From NCBI RefSeq assembly GCF_905220415.1, contig NC_059543.1:3472001-3536000 (forward strand): DNA of 64,000 nucleotides. Direction: 5' to 3'. The position numbers and the translations under genes were made by a program. The notes beneath the pieces are model-generated. The model worked only from the letters and a program-made list of their open reading frames with translations. It did no database searches and was not told where the DNA came from. Source of the stretch: Colias croceus (lineage: Eukaryota; Arthropoda; Insecta; Lepidoptera; Pieridae). This document shows, piece by piece, positions 1 through 11,700 of the stretch; positions within the stretch are counted from its first letter, which is position 1; the number at the start of each line of letters is the position of its first letter.

Positions 1-696
1 TTTAATCACGCCGCCTTGGCTCGCTCATCTATTTAAAAAATGTGCGCAACACATATGTTAGGAATGTTGATATAACTTTAATGTATAAATGAATAATCTT
101 GTTTCGCTAAAATGGTGAATAGATATGTAAATTAGTAGAGTTATTATGCGAGGTCTTAATGGTATATAAAATGAGACCCGAGCGAATACTTTATTAAAAA
201 TATATGAAAAATGGTTATTATTCATACCATAAATATCTGTAAAAGGGAGTTACTGATTAATTGACTGCTAAATTAATGACATAAATATTATGGTTATCTT
301 GAACGTATATCGGGTTTATATGGATATATTTTCTATTGCGTGAATAAAATATGTATTATTGTTATAGTTAAACTACAGCTCTACATTTATCTTTATACTA
401 TTAAACCATTTCAAAAAATAATCTAAGATGTATTTCACACATTAAAATACTTTGTGAACACCCTTTGAGTTGTTCCATACCAAGCAGACTTTTAAGATTT
501 ACTAAGAAAAATTTTCCTACATGAAGATATCCAATGTATTCACAAAACGTCCAAAGAAATTAAAAGCAAACGCTAACTAGTAAAATAAGTTGGAAATGCC
601 GTGCGCAGGGACTTTAATTAGCTTTATTTATTGTCGTTTTCCGAGCCACTGATATATCTCTACGATTGGGCTACGCAGGAAAATTCACTGTGTAGA
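1..696. other. Gene-free AT-rich stretch
   Basis: I see no open frame of useful length, no repeat I recognise and no strong inverted repeat here. It runs up to the TA target-site copy of the neighbouring DNA transposon. Confidence 0.6.
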
Positions 697-698
697 TA

Positions 699-729
699 CA
701 GGGTGTCTCATAAGTACCCAACGATTTCA
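699..729 (+). repeat. Left terminal inverted repeat of the Tc1/mariner-type element
   Basis: This 31-bp arm is the exact reverse complement of 1584-1614. The TA at 697-698 just outside is the target-site duplication. Confidence 0.9.
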
Positions 730-816
730 AAAGCGTGTCTAGACTAGCCGGCGCAACAGATGGGAGCGGTGAGTGCGGCATTAGCTAGCGCGTTCCAAGG
801 ATTTTTAGTTGCCGCC

Positions 817-1500
817 ATGTCGTTCACGGGAGAGCAACGCGGTTTTTGCGTTCGCGCCTATTTTCAAAACAATAAATCGCTTATTCGTGTACGGCGCCTG
901 TATCGTCACAATTATCGATTGAGGCATATTGATGAAACGCCCAGCAACTCTACCATACTCTCATGGATCCGGAGTTTCAACACTACCGGAAACACAACAG
1001 GAAGCAAGAAATCTGGGCGCCCAAGAAGTGTAAGAATGGATGAAAACATTGAGTTGGTGGCAAGTTCGGTGCGACGTCAACCTCAAATAAGCATTATGTG
1101 GCCATGCTACGCAACTTTTTCGAGCCAGAGCTTCAAGAATGTGAGCATTATAATGTCAGGACATGGTTCCAACAGGATGGAGCCACATCCTATACAACTA
1201 ACCACTCAACTGAAGCCCTACACCAATCGTTTCCCGAAAAAGTCATTTCAAGAAGGGGTGACATTGAATGGCCCCCCAGAAGCCCGGATTTGACGCCACC
1301 CGATTTTTTTTATGGGGGTATCTTAAGTCAAATGTGTATGAAAATTCTCCGTAAACTTTGAACGACTTGAAGACCAACATCAGATAAAAAATTGCGTCCG
1401 TAGTCCGTACCTCTTCTTCAGAAAGTTTTCAGAAACTTTCACCAAAGACTCGAAGAATGTCGGCATCGTAATGGAGGCCATCTCAACGATGTAATCTTCA
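817..1500 (+). pseudogene. Transposase remnant, DD41D-like
   Basis: The likely original start is the ATG at 817 (MSFTGEQRGF), not the in-frame codon at 760. The first ~90 codons encode a helix-turn-helix DNA-binding region ending in GRPRS. The frame then jumps: the catalytic part continues in another frame from about 1098, with WFQQDGA (second catalytic Asp) and RSPDLTPPDFF (third catalytic Asp). The segment that should hold the first catalytic Asp is missing, and later codons toward 1500 are in yet another frame. Forty-one residues separate the second and third Asp in my reading, which fits the DD41D branch of the Tc1/mariner superfamily. It cannot make an active transposase. Confidence 0.8.
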
Positions 1501-1583
1501 AAAAATAAAAATTCCTTTTGTTTTCTATTAAATTTGTCAATATTATATTTTAAAACCAATAATTAGTTTAATTTTTTGCATCA

Positions 1584-1614
1584 TGAAATCGTTGGGTACT
1601 TATGAGACACCCTG
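1584..1614 (-). repeat. Right terminal inverted repeat of the Tc1/mariner-type element
   Basis: This 31-bp arm is the exact reverse complement of 699-729. The TA at 1615-1616 is the second copy of the target-site duplication. Confidence 0.9.
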
Positions 1615-1616
1615 TA

Positions 1617-4600
1617 TTTTACGAGTCACTGTTGAAGGTTATAAAGCCGGCTTTATGGCTTATCTTTGACAATAGTACGCACCTACTTAATTAAAGCACA
1701 TGCTATTTTTCAGTGTATGTTTTAGGTCTATATAATTCAAGTAATATATTAAACAGTATGCAATAGTTTACTCAATATATAATTATTATAGTCTACTTTT
1801 TATTGCATTTACCCTTTTAAGTACGGAAGAACAAGGAAACTGATAATTTTATAGTTAAACTTAAATAAGCACATAATCCGCTTACAAATGTGTAGTTCCT
1901 TGTAAATAGATATTTAATGCGAGTACTAGGTGTACATAACTTCAAAAGGGTATTTTACCTTTACGAGGATGATTTTAAAAGTGCCCTTTATGTTTGCAAT
2001 GTAAAAGGGTTTTGGATCCACGCAACTCGTCCGGTGTATTTCTTTGACATATCTGTACCTTTGACTTCGCTTGGGATAATAGAATACTGGGCCACTAAAA
2101 GGACGAAAGTTTGCATGAATTTTGGATATTTTTCACTGTTATGAAAAAATTCTCATTTTTAACTGGAAATATTCGAGGAATAAGTACAAAGGCACGTTTT
2201 TATTGAAACTCGTGATGTTTTACTATGAATTATGAATTTTCATAAAATATAAAGAAAGTATTTATAGCTAGTCATGGACAATATAATTAACTAAAACCAA
2301 CATTTATGCTCTTCATTGTAGTTCAAACGTTAAATTAGTGAAACACACATTGTGGTTTCAGTTTGCAGAAAGAAAAATACACTTTAAACGAGTTTCGCGA
2401 AACCTCTCTCTCTATAGAGCTTGTACCTATATAATATTGGCAGAATTATAAGAATAATTTTGCAATAATGTTATAAACAATCATGGAAGGAATACAATTA
2501 ATGAATAATTCAAAGTTAATTAACTATTGACTTTTTAGTGAGGTTATGAAAAAAAACAAATACATATATATATTTTGGAAGTATATCGATGTTATTTTAT
2601 TAATTATGGATATTTCGCGTCATTATGTAAATTGAGTTTATTCTTACATCAAAAAAGTAACTAATTATCCCATTTCTCCGATACGGCGCGCGGCGGCAGA
2701 AAATAAGTTAAATTGTATCCCGGTTTCGCGCGTTCGAACTGGCGAATAATCCCCGGTAAATTAGTATTCTGGCAACCATTTCATTAGGTTTAAGCCTAAA
2801 TAAAGATTCTAAATTTAACGCTTTTACTGGCTCCGTATTAAGTTTATTTAGGCTTGGACGCATCCCCCTTGTATAGGCAGCATGATTGGGCACACGAGCG
2901 GCGTGTTTATTGTATACATAAATCTTTAGGTAAAAGGTAAATAGACTTAAGATATTCTGCGCAAGTTGTCCCTTATTTGCGGTTCATGACCTATTTCGGA
3001 AATTGCTGGAAGATTCCATTAAGTAGCATTTTGTTTAGTTTAGGAATTGGCGTGGGCGCGGTATCTGTCGACGAGAACTTTAAAATAGAGGACTTTTAAG
3101 TTCTAACATTTTTGAGTTAGAGATGGATGGCCTTGATAAGTATTATGAATAACATAATGCATACTTAGGTATTCATTCATTCTTTTACAAATATGAAAGA
3201 ACGCTCATTTTAAATATGTTTTAAACATACAAAAGAAGACATACACTTTTATGAATAGACGAACTTTCTTACGAAGTGGGAACAAGACGAATCAAACTGT
3301 ACGAAAATGAAGTAATTTTCTCAATTTTCAATTGCGCCGCGGTTCCCTAAAATCACAAGTTAATAGAACATTGAGCAAAGTTTGTAAATCATTTACGGAA
3401 ATATGTATTTCGAATATTCGCGGAAGTTGAACGTGGTCGGTTTTGCGGGTCACGGTGCTCACTGCTCATTAATTAGGTAACTGCCTACTGACGATTGACT
3501 GAAACGAATTTAACGAAATTTAATTTATGCACGCCGCTTTTAATGTAGAGTAAATTTGTTGCTAGAACGCGAAAAATATGATTGCGGATTTGAGAAGAAA
3601 TATATTATTTTCAATTATAAACGTATATTATATTCAAACGTAAAGTTAAGATATATAACAAAAACTACATAAATATTGCAAAAGGGTTCAATGTAAATGA
3701 AGCTATATACAGTATTGCTATTGTAAGTATTGCTGTTATCTTTTTCCATGTAAAATGAAAAAGAACACTAGTGCTTAGAATAAACCCATAGACAAAGACA
3801 GATGAAATTGGTGATGTCCAAAATCGAATATAATGATATTTTACAGGAACAATACAAGACTAATGACTTTAATAAATAAATAATAATAAATCATTTATTT
3901 GCACCATAATTATATTATGTTACAAAAATTTAATGACCCAGGCTCCTAATATAGTTGTAAACTGTTTTTCAGGTGCCTGTGTTCACACTAATTTATTATC
4001 ACTGTTACAATGGCGTATACACGAATTTATTCAGCTTATAAGACATAATTTATTATAATATTATTTGTTACATACTATGTTCTATAAAACAATATTTTTA
4101 AATTAATTGTTTTGTGTAGAACGTTGTTAGCGCACGAACACGCTTTTGTTGAAATACATATAAGTTTTAATAGAACATAAAATATAAATGACACTCTCCC
4201 TATATTATTTCTGTTTCATTTGTGTTGTGTTAAACGGAGCGTTCATGCTATAAAATATTTGGTAACCAGCGTTATCATTATGCTTCCATATTAATTAAAT
4301 TGGATTCAAACTTTAATATTGTGTGTATAATTTACTATTTTCTACTTACCTACCTAACTAGGTACCTAAGATTGCAGTAGGCAGGTATAACTCAATTTCG
4401 ATACGAAAGCTTAGACGGTAATTAAATACTTTCATAATTCTATGAATTTCTGTTATATTTTGGGAAGTCATTTTGAATACTGTGAGCGAGGTTAAAATTA
4501 AATACGCACAAAAATATAAGTAATAATATAATAATAATATAATTTTATAATGTTTTACATTTTTAAAGACATTTGCGGTGCGATAAATCAACAAGACAAA

Positions 4601-5317
4601 TATTGTATCAGTAGGTACTTAGGCATATAAAAATTTGTGACGCAAATGTGCTCGGCCTATAAAAATGGCATAAATATTCAAAGCTTTGTCATTTGTATGA
4701 GCTTACGAAATAAAAGATTAAAGGTGGGGAATTGCTGACACGAATTTTCCTTAAGTTCCGATTGAGGTAAATAAAAATATAGGTACCTGTCGAGGTATAG
4801 GTACGTAATTTCGCGGCTGGTTGATCAAGGCGGTGACAGAAAAAGAATGCCGACATAAATGTATTATTTGCATATTCACGCTTTTCCAGAGGACGCCAGA
4901 ATTTGTGTTCACATGTCTACGTAATGTTTTATTCGCTTTGACATAGATGTAACAAAGTGCGAGTGTAAATAATGGAAATGTTTATTTTTGCACGGTAAAA
5001 GGAAAGCAAATACGTGTTAGTAAGTGTTACTGTGAACTGTTAAAGACCTACAGGAGTTTTATTTAGTTTCTCACTTGCCTTTGATGTCCGATTGAACTCG
5101 ATGTATAGGTAACATTCTAAAGTACACGTACAGAAAATTGTATGAAACATGAAAGCTTCGTATGTTTTGAAAGAATATTATGTAATATGGGATATACCTC
5201 TAAAGGGGCGTATATATTGAACAATAAATATGATATAACTATTGCTTTGAAATTTCTTTATAACCTTATATAGGGGTTTGAAAATAATGGAGTCTACTTA
5301 CTTACTTATTAATTTAT
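1617..5317. other. Gene-free stretch with few recognisable repeats
   Basis: There is no supportable gene. A 13-bp perfect inverted repeat lies at 2792-2804 and 2843-2855 inside a somewhat GC-richer patch (about 2690-2930). At about 3868-4015 an A/T-rich tract resembles the reverse of a LINE 3' tail (AAATGATTTATTAT type), but the match is weak. The rest is AT-rich sequence of no evident function. Confidence 0.5.
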
Positions 5318-5780
5318 ACTAGCTTCCGCCCGCGACTCCGTCCGCGCGGATGTCGGTCTTTGCGTGGATGGTTTATTTCTCCGTTTTGAGTAACTCGGAC
5401 AATGACATCTTATAAATATCTATTGGACCCAAATACGGCTAGGTCTATAATAATACGCAACGTGTGTTCGCGGTACCTACTACAGAACAACGTCTATGGA
5501 TAACTGAAAAATTGAGATTAATTTTTTTTCTACGTATTTTTCCAGGACAAAAAGTATCCTATTTTACGCCCAGGATAATAAGGTATAATTATACCAAGTT
5601 TCATCGAAATCGAACCGGTAGTTTTCACGTGATGTCTTCACATACAGACAGACAGACAGACAAAAATTTTTTTAATCACATATTTGGGTTTGTTATCGAT
5701 CCAGTAACACCCCCTGCTAGTTATTTTTTCAATATTTTCAATGTACAGAATCGACCCTTCTACAGATTTATTATATGTAT
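5318..5780 (+). repeat. CTAG-headed lepidopteran dispersed repeat, copy 1
   Basis: The repeat starts ACTAGCTTCCGCCCGCG, contains a (GACA)n microsatellite at about 5646-5662 and ends near TTATATGTAT. A closely matching inverted copy is at 43393-43878, and a diverged one at about 62884-63180. Such repeats are abundant in Lepidoptera; the autonomous partner is not evident here. The right end is interrupted by the TIR element that starts at 5781. Its sequence resumes as AGATGATA after 8739. Confidence 0.8.
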
Positions 5781-5795
5781 TAGATAGGGAGGCGA
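5781..5795 (+). repeat. Left terminal inverted repeat
   Basis: TAGATAGGGAGGCGA is the exact reverse complement of 8722-8736 and is preceded by the TAT target-site copy. Confidence 0.8.
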
Positions 5796-5813
5796 AGAGG
5801 GGAATTTTCTGCA

Positions 5814-6110
5814 ATACTCGAGCGTGGCAGTTTAAGATATGAGAGATACCTTGGACCTAATAGAACAAAATTTTTCACTATTTAGCTCTATATGTAGTGA
5901 CGCGCGCCTAGGATAGACGATCAGATTAGTAAAAAAAAATCGATAGTCTGAAATACTCGAGCGCGTCAGATTAAGATATTGGGGGTTGATTTTAGTGTTT
6001 TAAGACTAAATTTAATTAATCTGACCATAAGTCCTTGACGCCGCCGAGTTATAGGGTCGCGAACTTGTAAAAAAAAAAACGTTAACCCGGCATTCTCGAG
6101 CGCGATTTTC
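5814..6110 (+). repeat. Three subterminal motif copies, left arm
   Basis: The motif ATACTCGAGCGCGTCAGATT occurs at 5814 (diverged), 5953 (near consensus) and 6092 (first half only). Both steps are exactly 139 bp. Regular subterminal repeats like these usually serve as transposase-binding sites; that role is an inference here. Confidence 0.75.
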
Positions 6111-6345
6111 TTTATTTTTATTTTGAAGAATATAATCTAAAACTTACTAAAAACACAAAATCTGCCGGTTTCCGCATGACCGGAAGTCTGGAGGAGCCAT
6201 TTCGTCTTCCGAAAAACGCGTTGCAGCATATAAGTCACGAACTTTACTTTTTCAAAAAAAAAAGTTTAAATAAACAAAAAAGGTAATTTTATTTTACAAA
6301 AAAAGGTCTCTTTTCATTTTTGTCCAAAGTTTAATTTTTTTTTAC

Positions 6346-8010
6346 TTGAAGCATCATAAAAACCTTTTAGCTTCTCTTTTCGCGGAAAATTCTCGTCTTG
6401 ATCCTGCAAATGCGAAACCTCCCAGTCTACCTGGATGCGAGGTGATCATGCCCGAAATTCGCATCCGTCAGACTGAGGTTCTTAAAACGCTGCGGAATCT
6501 TGACGTGAATAAAGCCAGTGGCCCTGATGGAATTCCAGCCATAGTACTTAAAACCTGTGCGCCTGAACTTGCTCCTGTTCTGACACGCCTCTTTCGCCTC
6601 TCAATGACGACTGGAATAGTACCGAAATCTTGGAAGCTTGCCAACGTGCAGCCCGTGCCCAAAAAAGGCAGTCGTGCCGACCCCTCCAACTATAGGCCAA
6701 TTTCAGTCACGTCCATACTCTGTAAGACTATGGAACGTGTACTGAACAGTAGGCTCCTGGCACACCTAGAAGCGAACGACCTTCTCAGTGACCGACAATA
6801 CGGGTTCCGCCGAAACCGGTCCACTGGGGATCTTCTAGCGTACGCCACCTACATCTGGAGTGAGGCCATAGAGAATCATGGGGAAGCACTTGCTGTCTCC
6901 CTTGATATCTCGAAGGCCTTCGATAGGGTCTGGCATGATAGCCTAATTGGCAAGCTTCCATCCTACGGTCTGCCTGCCGGTTTCTGCGCCTGGATCTCAG
7001 ATTTTCTGAGAGACCGGTCGCTTCGAGTAGTCGTTGATGGCTGCTCGTCCGACCAAAAGGCTATTAATGCCGGGGTCCCTCAGGGATCAGTTCTCTCCGC
7101 AACACTCTTTCTGCTATACATCAACGATCTGCTGAAACCCGGTATCTATGGGTACGCAGACGATAGCACTGTTGTGGAGAGATATGTATCCAGCGCACGA
7201 ACCAGTACGGCACAAATCCAGTCTCTACGAGAGTCGATGGTCGATCGCATGAACTTGTCCTTACAGGCGGTCTCCGATTGGGGCGATGCCAATCTGGTCA
7301 AGTTCAACGCGACGAAGACCCAGGCGTGTCTATTCTCCGCTAAACGGAGTCCATTCCACCTGACTCCGACTTTCCAGGGTGTGTCCGTGCCGATAACCAA
7401 CCACCTCGAGCTTCTTGGCATTACCTTGACGCCTACTCTGAATTTTGGTTCGTATATAGAATCCAAAGCCCAAGTAGCCTCTAAAAAGCTTGGCATTCTG
7501 GCGAAGGTGAGACAGTATTTCAGCCCGGGACAGCTGCTCAACCTTTATCAAGCACAAGTCCGATCGTGCATGGAGTACTGCTCTCACCTCTGGGACGGTT
7601 CCGCCAAGTACCAGCTGGAGGCGCTTGAGGCGATAGAGAGGCGTGCCAAGAGGCTAATAAACGACGATGAGCTAGTAGGCAAAAAACTCCAGAGCCTCGC
7701 CCACCGTCGCAGAGTGGCAAGTTTATCGGTTTTTTATCGGATACACTTTGGTGAGTGCGCTGCGGAATTGCACGATTTAATTCCGCCATCCCCGTTTTTC
7801 CATCGATCGTCGAGGCGCACAGACTCTAGGCATCGCCATATGGTGGACGTTCCATGTACCCGGACAAAGCGGTTCGGATCGACATTCTTCATCCGAACCG
7901 CGAGGGACTGGAACATGCTTCCTGAGTCTGTGTTCCCCGACGAGTACAATATGGGGGTCTTCAAGCGAAGAGTGAACGGGTACCTTCTAGTGAAGCGCGC
8001 TCCATCTTAG
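6346..8010 (+). CDS. Reverse transcriptase ORF of LINE family A, truncated at the N-terminus
   Basis: The frame is open for 554 codons, with no ATG at its beginning (the first codon counted is TTG), as expected of a 5'-truncated copy. Reverse transcriptase blocks appear in order: KASGPDGIP, NYRPISVTSIL, QYGFRRNRSTGDLL, SLDISKAFDRVWH with a catalytic Asp, GVPQGSVLS, and YADDS as the catalytic box. The thumb and C-terminal region follows, ending FKRRVNGYLL before the stop at 8008-8010. It would copy LINE RNA into DNA at the target site. The absence of stops or frameshifts points to a young insertion, but without endonuclease and promoter it is very unlikely to move. It belongs to the AP-endonuclease class of LINEs; I do not assign the clade. 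Confidence 0.9.
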   Translation: MKHHKNLLASLFAENSRLDPANAKPPSLPGCEVIMPEIRIRQTEVLKTLRNLDVNKASGPDGIPAIVLKTCAPELAPVLTRLFRLSMTTGIVPKSWKLANVQPVPKKGSRADPSNYRPISVTSILCKTMERVLNSRLLAHLEANDLLSDRQYGFRRNRSTGDLLAYATYIWSEAIENHGEALAVSLDISKAFDRVWHDSLIGKLPSYGLPAGFCAWISDFLRDRSLRVVVDGCSSDQKAINAGVPQGSVLSATLFLLYINDLLKPGIYGYADDSTVVERYVSSARTSTAQIQSLRESMVDRMNLSLQAVSDWGDANLVKFNATKTQACLFSAKRSPFHLTPTFQGVSVPITNHLELLGITLTPTLNFGSYIESKAQVASKKLGILAKVRQYFSPGQLLNLYQAQVRSCMEYCSHLWDGSAKYQLEALEAIERRAKRLINDDELVGKKLQSLAHRRRVASLSVFYRIHFGECAAELHDLIPPSPFFHRSSRRTDSRHRHMVDVPCTRTKRFGSTFFIRTARDWNMLPESVFPDEYNMGVFKRRVNGYLLVKRAPS

Positions 8011-8082
8011 GCCACATCTCAGCTTACCATCAGGCGAGATCGTGGTCAAGCGCTTCCCTATCACACAATAAAAAAAAAAAAC
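6346..8082 (+). mobile_element. 5'-truncated non-LTR retrotransposon (family A)
   Basis: This LINE fragment lies inside the TIR element. It keeps the reverse transcriptase and C-terminal part, a short 3' UTR and a terminal A-tract (8069-8082). The 5' break is near 6340-6355, where similarity to the related LINE at 38446-40345 begins. The endonuclease and ORF1 regions are absent. Two short 3'-end copies of the same family lie at 12571-12693 and 15376-15527 in the same orientation. Confidence 0.88.
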
Positions 8083-8280
8083 TCAAACTCCCGGTTTTTT
8101 GAGTATATCTCGAAAACTGAGGGTGGTAAGAAAAATTGATATGAAATAACGATGATTAAAAAAAAGAAACCCACAAACCTTGTTCGGTCAGATTAAGAGA
8201 ACCCACCAACATTTTTATCAGATTAAGAAAATATGCTTTCAGGATACCTAGATAAACCTCCCCTATGAAAATCTGATGCG

Positions 8281-8558
8281 CTCGAGTATTTCAAAAGGAC
8301 TTTTTTTTTCTGCATTTTCAAAAATTCATCGTAACTTATCGTCATGCCGTAATCGTCAGTTTTTTTAAGGGGAGCTTTCTTGGGGCCTAATTAACACCCC
8401 TTCCGAAAATCTGACGCGCTCGAGTAAATTTTTTTTTTGTGCATTTTTGACGAATTTATATGCCTAGCCCCACCACGCAAACCGGCAGATTAGTATACCT
8501 ACCGTTGTTATCAGAGGCACTTGGGGCACACGTAGTATGAATATCTGACGCGCTCGAG
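8281..8558 (-). repeat. Three subterminal motif copies, right arm
   Basis: Reverse-orientation copies of the left-arm motif have CTCGAG cores at 8281, 8419 and 8553, spaced 138 and 134 bp. Each has a homopolymer tract on its outer side, as in the left arm. The outermost core is about 178 bp from the right end, against 36 bp on the left, so the arms are not equal in length. Confidence 0.75.
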
Positions 8559-8721
8559 AATGCCCAAGTAACTGTTTTTTTTTTACATTTGTGAAAATCC
8601 GTACACGCCAAACCCACCGCTAAAATGGTTTTTACCATAGAAGCTTTTCTTTTCGAAATTATTTTCTCTTTCGATTTTGATAAGTCTCGACGACGCCGTT
8701 GAATTACGCCATTTAGCTACC

Positions 8722-8736
8722 TCGCCTCCCTATCTA
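8722..8736 (-). repeat. Right terminal inverted repeat
   Basis: TCGCCTCCCTATCTA mirrors 5781-5795 exactly and is followed by the second TAT target-site copy at 8737-8739. Confidence 0.8.
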
Positions 8737-8739
8737 TAT

Positions 8740-11700
8740 AGATGATATCCAGTTTGCGTAGTGGTAGTGATAGTTAAGTAATATCATAAATATGTTCATG
8801 AAGGTAAGACATCAACCTTGACCTATTCTTCATTTATCTAATACTATCCACCCACTGGACTTCAACTAAACAATTAATAAGTTTAATATTATGATGTAGA
8901 GAAGAACATCAACTACAGGAGTCGGAGAGTCGAATTAAAGACATCCGAATATTATTAATTTTATCGAGAAACAATAACAAGTATTACCAGCTTTTATATT
9001 AAACCTATGTGTTCTTAAAAATATGTTTCATTTAAAATAACACCGGTTTATACGGAACAGGAACAACATTTAGCCATCAAAATGACCGTCGAAATATGAT
9101 ATACCCTTAGCAACATTTGGCAACCAAGGTTCGACGTTCGTCTGTCCGTCTATCCATCTGTTGCCGACCACTCGACTAGAATAATGTATATTCAAATATG
9201 TCCAATAGTTCAGGAGTTTCTTTCTCAATTCCTACTCATAGTTTCAAGTTTCAACTCAATTTCTATTATAATTTATAACAATTCCATAGACAAAAGTATC
9301 GATGATTAACAAAGGTACAAAGAAAACATTTTTATATATATATTTATTGGTTTTTGCTTTCATAACCAGCTAGTTATTTTAAACATGACCGTGAAAATAA
9401 TTTTACACCTCACTTACACTAAGTGTAAGATATCACGAAATATAATACGGTTCAGTCTGTCCCTGCATGATCACGCTAGCAAATTCGAAAAATCGTGAGC
9501 AATATTTCAAAGAATCCTGTTGTAAGTTAATATTATGCATAAGTTAGTTGTTATGTCTCTTTTTATTATTAAGTAGATTTCCGACCAGGGCTGCACCCGC
9601 TTTGTCTAAAACCTAATATTCTAGAGCCTTCCACTTGAATCACTCTATCTAATAAAAAGCCCCATCAAAATCTTTTGCATAATAATTATTAAGATCCAAG
9701 CATACAGACAGACACACAGGCGGCGGAAAGCGACTTTGTTTTATACTATGTATTGATTAGGTATATCAATTCTACTATTTCTACTCAATCCTATATATCA
9801 TGCTCACGAAAAATAAGCTCTCTGTTTCATTTTTGAGGGAAAGCCTGCGGTATCAAGTGAGCACATAGCCTCAGGTCACTCGTCGGGGCCTGATCGGATC
9901 AGCGCAAAACGAGGAGCTAAGCCACCTGAGTGCCGACCCGTGTACTCTAAGTGTACCTTTGCTTTTTGTCAACGTTTCGTTTATACTGCAATAGCTTTGG
10001 CTTAAAGAAGATTTAATGCCCCTTTTTGGGGTACGTGTCTATTTTCCTTTGTTGTAAACAATCGTTTCGTTTAAGCTCTTGCTTTTGATCGTTTGTAACA
10101 CGCAATAGTTATATTAAATTGTATTTGACAAACATAAAGATTCCAAAATTCATAATATTCTGATATTAAAAGCTGTAATGAGCTTTTTTGGAAATCAGGG
10201 ACGCTCGCTATAAAATGCACCCATGTTTAGTTCGTTATAAAATTTGATAATAGCATTTTACTCGTCGAAATGCATAACGTACTTAATATTCAAGAGCGAA
10301 TGGACGAGCGCGATAGTATTATAATTTCCTATTGTTTTATTAGTTGGAATTCATTGTCGTTGTTTATTTTTATGAAAGTAGATTACCGAAAACGTACGTA
10401 TATAATACTAAATAGGCTACTACTACTACTATACTAATAAAACTTACGCAGGTCTCTATCTGGGTATATTTGTAAAACCGTTTTTTGGAACGCATGTATT
10501 CTTCCTTGTATTCCTAAACAGTATGTGTTAGTTAATTTCACAGGTATGTTAATTGAAAGCGGAAGTCCACTATACCTATTTCAATCTCTATCCCATTTGA
10601 GATTGGCATCAAAACCACAAGTAATTGTTGCGGTCACCTGTGCGGTGTGCGTGGCTTCAAATGACACTAACCTTACTATTTTATAATATGAGATATAAAT
10701 TAATTAATGAAGACCTATGGAAATTATAGTAAAAGCCAGTCGTTTCATTAAACAAGTCATAAACGATGTCTGTTTATATATTGAAAATCATAATCATTAT
10801 TTCATCATATCAAATTCATATACGCGTTATTTCATGCATTTTATTCCATTAAAAATAGGTTCCAGTGGTGTTCAAATCAACTCCCCTTCTATTAATACAC
10901 ATTAATAGGTAACTGATGAGCTGTCACACATATTCAATTATTACAACCATCCATATCTTCCAATGGGATTCCAATCAAGCGCAATACAAAATCACAAAAC
11001 GGATTACATATTAAAATTCCTTTCCACCAATAGCGGCCAGTAAAAGCCGCACTTACACGGAATAAAGATAACTGGAATTCACGTTACAATAAGAGCACTA
11101 TCTGTTGACACATGACTGGACTTGTAAAGCCAGTAGCGAACTTTAATTTCCCTCCGAGGTCCCTTCCGAGGTCCGTGAGATAAGAATGGAAGCGTGTTTG
11201 TGTTACTAGTTCAACACTGTTGCAAACTTTGCTTACTTTTTATTAGGTGGTTGCTTTTGAATTTATGTAACAACTATGTAGTGCGACCAAAATTTTGCTA
11301 CCGTATAAGTATGTATCGCATAATATTTAATGTTCTTATAAAAAATTGTCCACGCCTTTCAAAGATGTTCGTACTAAATCAATGCTATTACGGTATAAAT
11401 TAAATATGGTTCAAGACTGTTTTCTGAATATAAATCATAAGTAATTATAAATAAAATGTAATAAAAGGTCCGCAAAATTTTCCCGGTTTCAAGTAACCCA
11501 ATATTTTAAGACATGCCACACAAAACATCTGCATTATACAAGTCTAATCAAAGCGAATGGCTTAGCCTGAAACAAATGTAGGTAACCTAAAACACGTGTT
11601 TACTGCTGAGTCAGTAAATTCCAGTTTTATAGCCACCACGAATGCCTCGAATGGTCTTAAGATCGGGCCCACTTGAATGCGCTCGTAAACTGGGTATAAG

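Larger units (their letters stand above)
699..1614 (+). mobile_element. Tc1/mariner-superfamily element, internally deleted
   Basis: The element is bounded by perfect 31-bp terminal inverted repeats (699-729 and 1584-1614, starting CAGGGTGTCTCATAAG) and flanked on each side by TA, the hallmark target duplication of the IS630-Tc1-mariner superfamily. Inside is a broken transposase gene. At 916 bp it is shorter than elements with a complete transposase of about 340-360 residues, so it is a non-autonomous deletion derivative. The outer repeats are still perfect, so it could have been mobilised in trans fairly recently. Confidence 0.88.
5781..8736. mobile_element. TIR element with six spaced subterminal motifs, split by a LINE
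   Basis: The ends are a 15-bp inverted repeat, TAGATAGGGAGGCGA (5781-5795, reversed at 8722-8736), flanked by TAT at 5778-5780 and 8737-8739. Each arm carries three copies of a motif around ATACTCGAGCGCGTCAGATT, inverted between arms, with CTCGAG cores at 5817, 5956, 6095 and 8281, 8419, 8553. Most copies follow an A-tract of 9-11 bases. Removing the element and one TAT restores the dispersed-repeat sequence seen at 43393-43878. This supports a DNA transposon with a 3-bp target duplication. No transposase is visible; the centre is occupied by a LINE insertion. I cannot name the superfamily. Confidence 0.75.

Noticed and set aside
5464..5787. Open frame of 107 codons inside the dispersed repeat, with a counterpart at 43318-43629
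   Set aside because: It runs through a microsatellite and both repeat copies are read on opposite strands; no protein motif is present.
6468..7964. Several minus-strand frames opposite the family A reverse transcriptase, and likewise opposite the other LINE ORFs
   Set aside because: They are shadows of the reverse transcriptase codons and contain no motif of their own.
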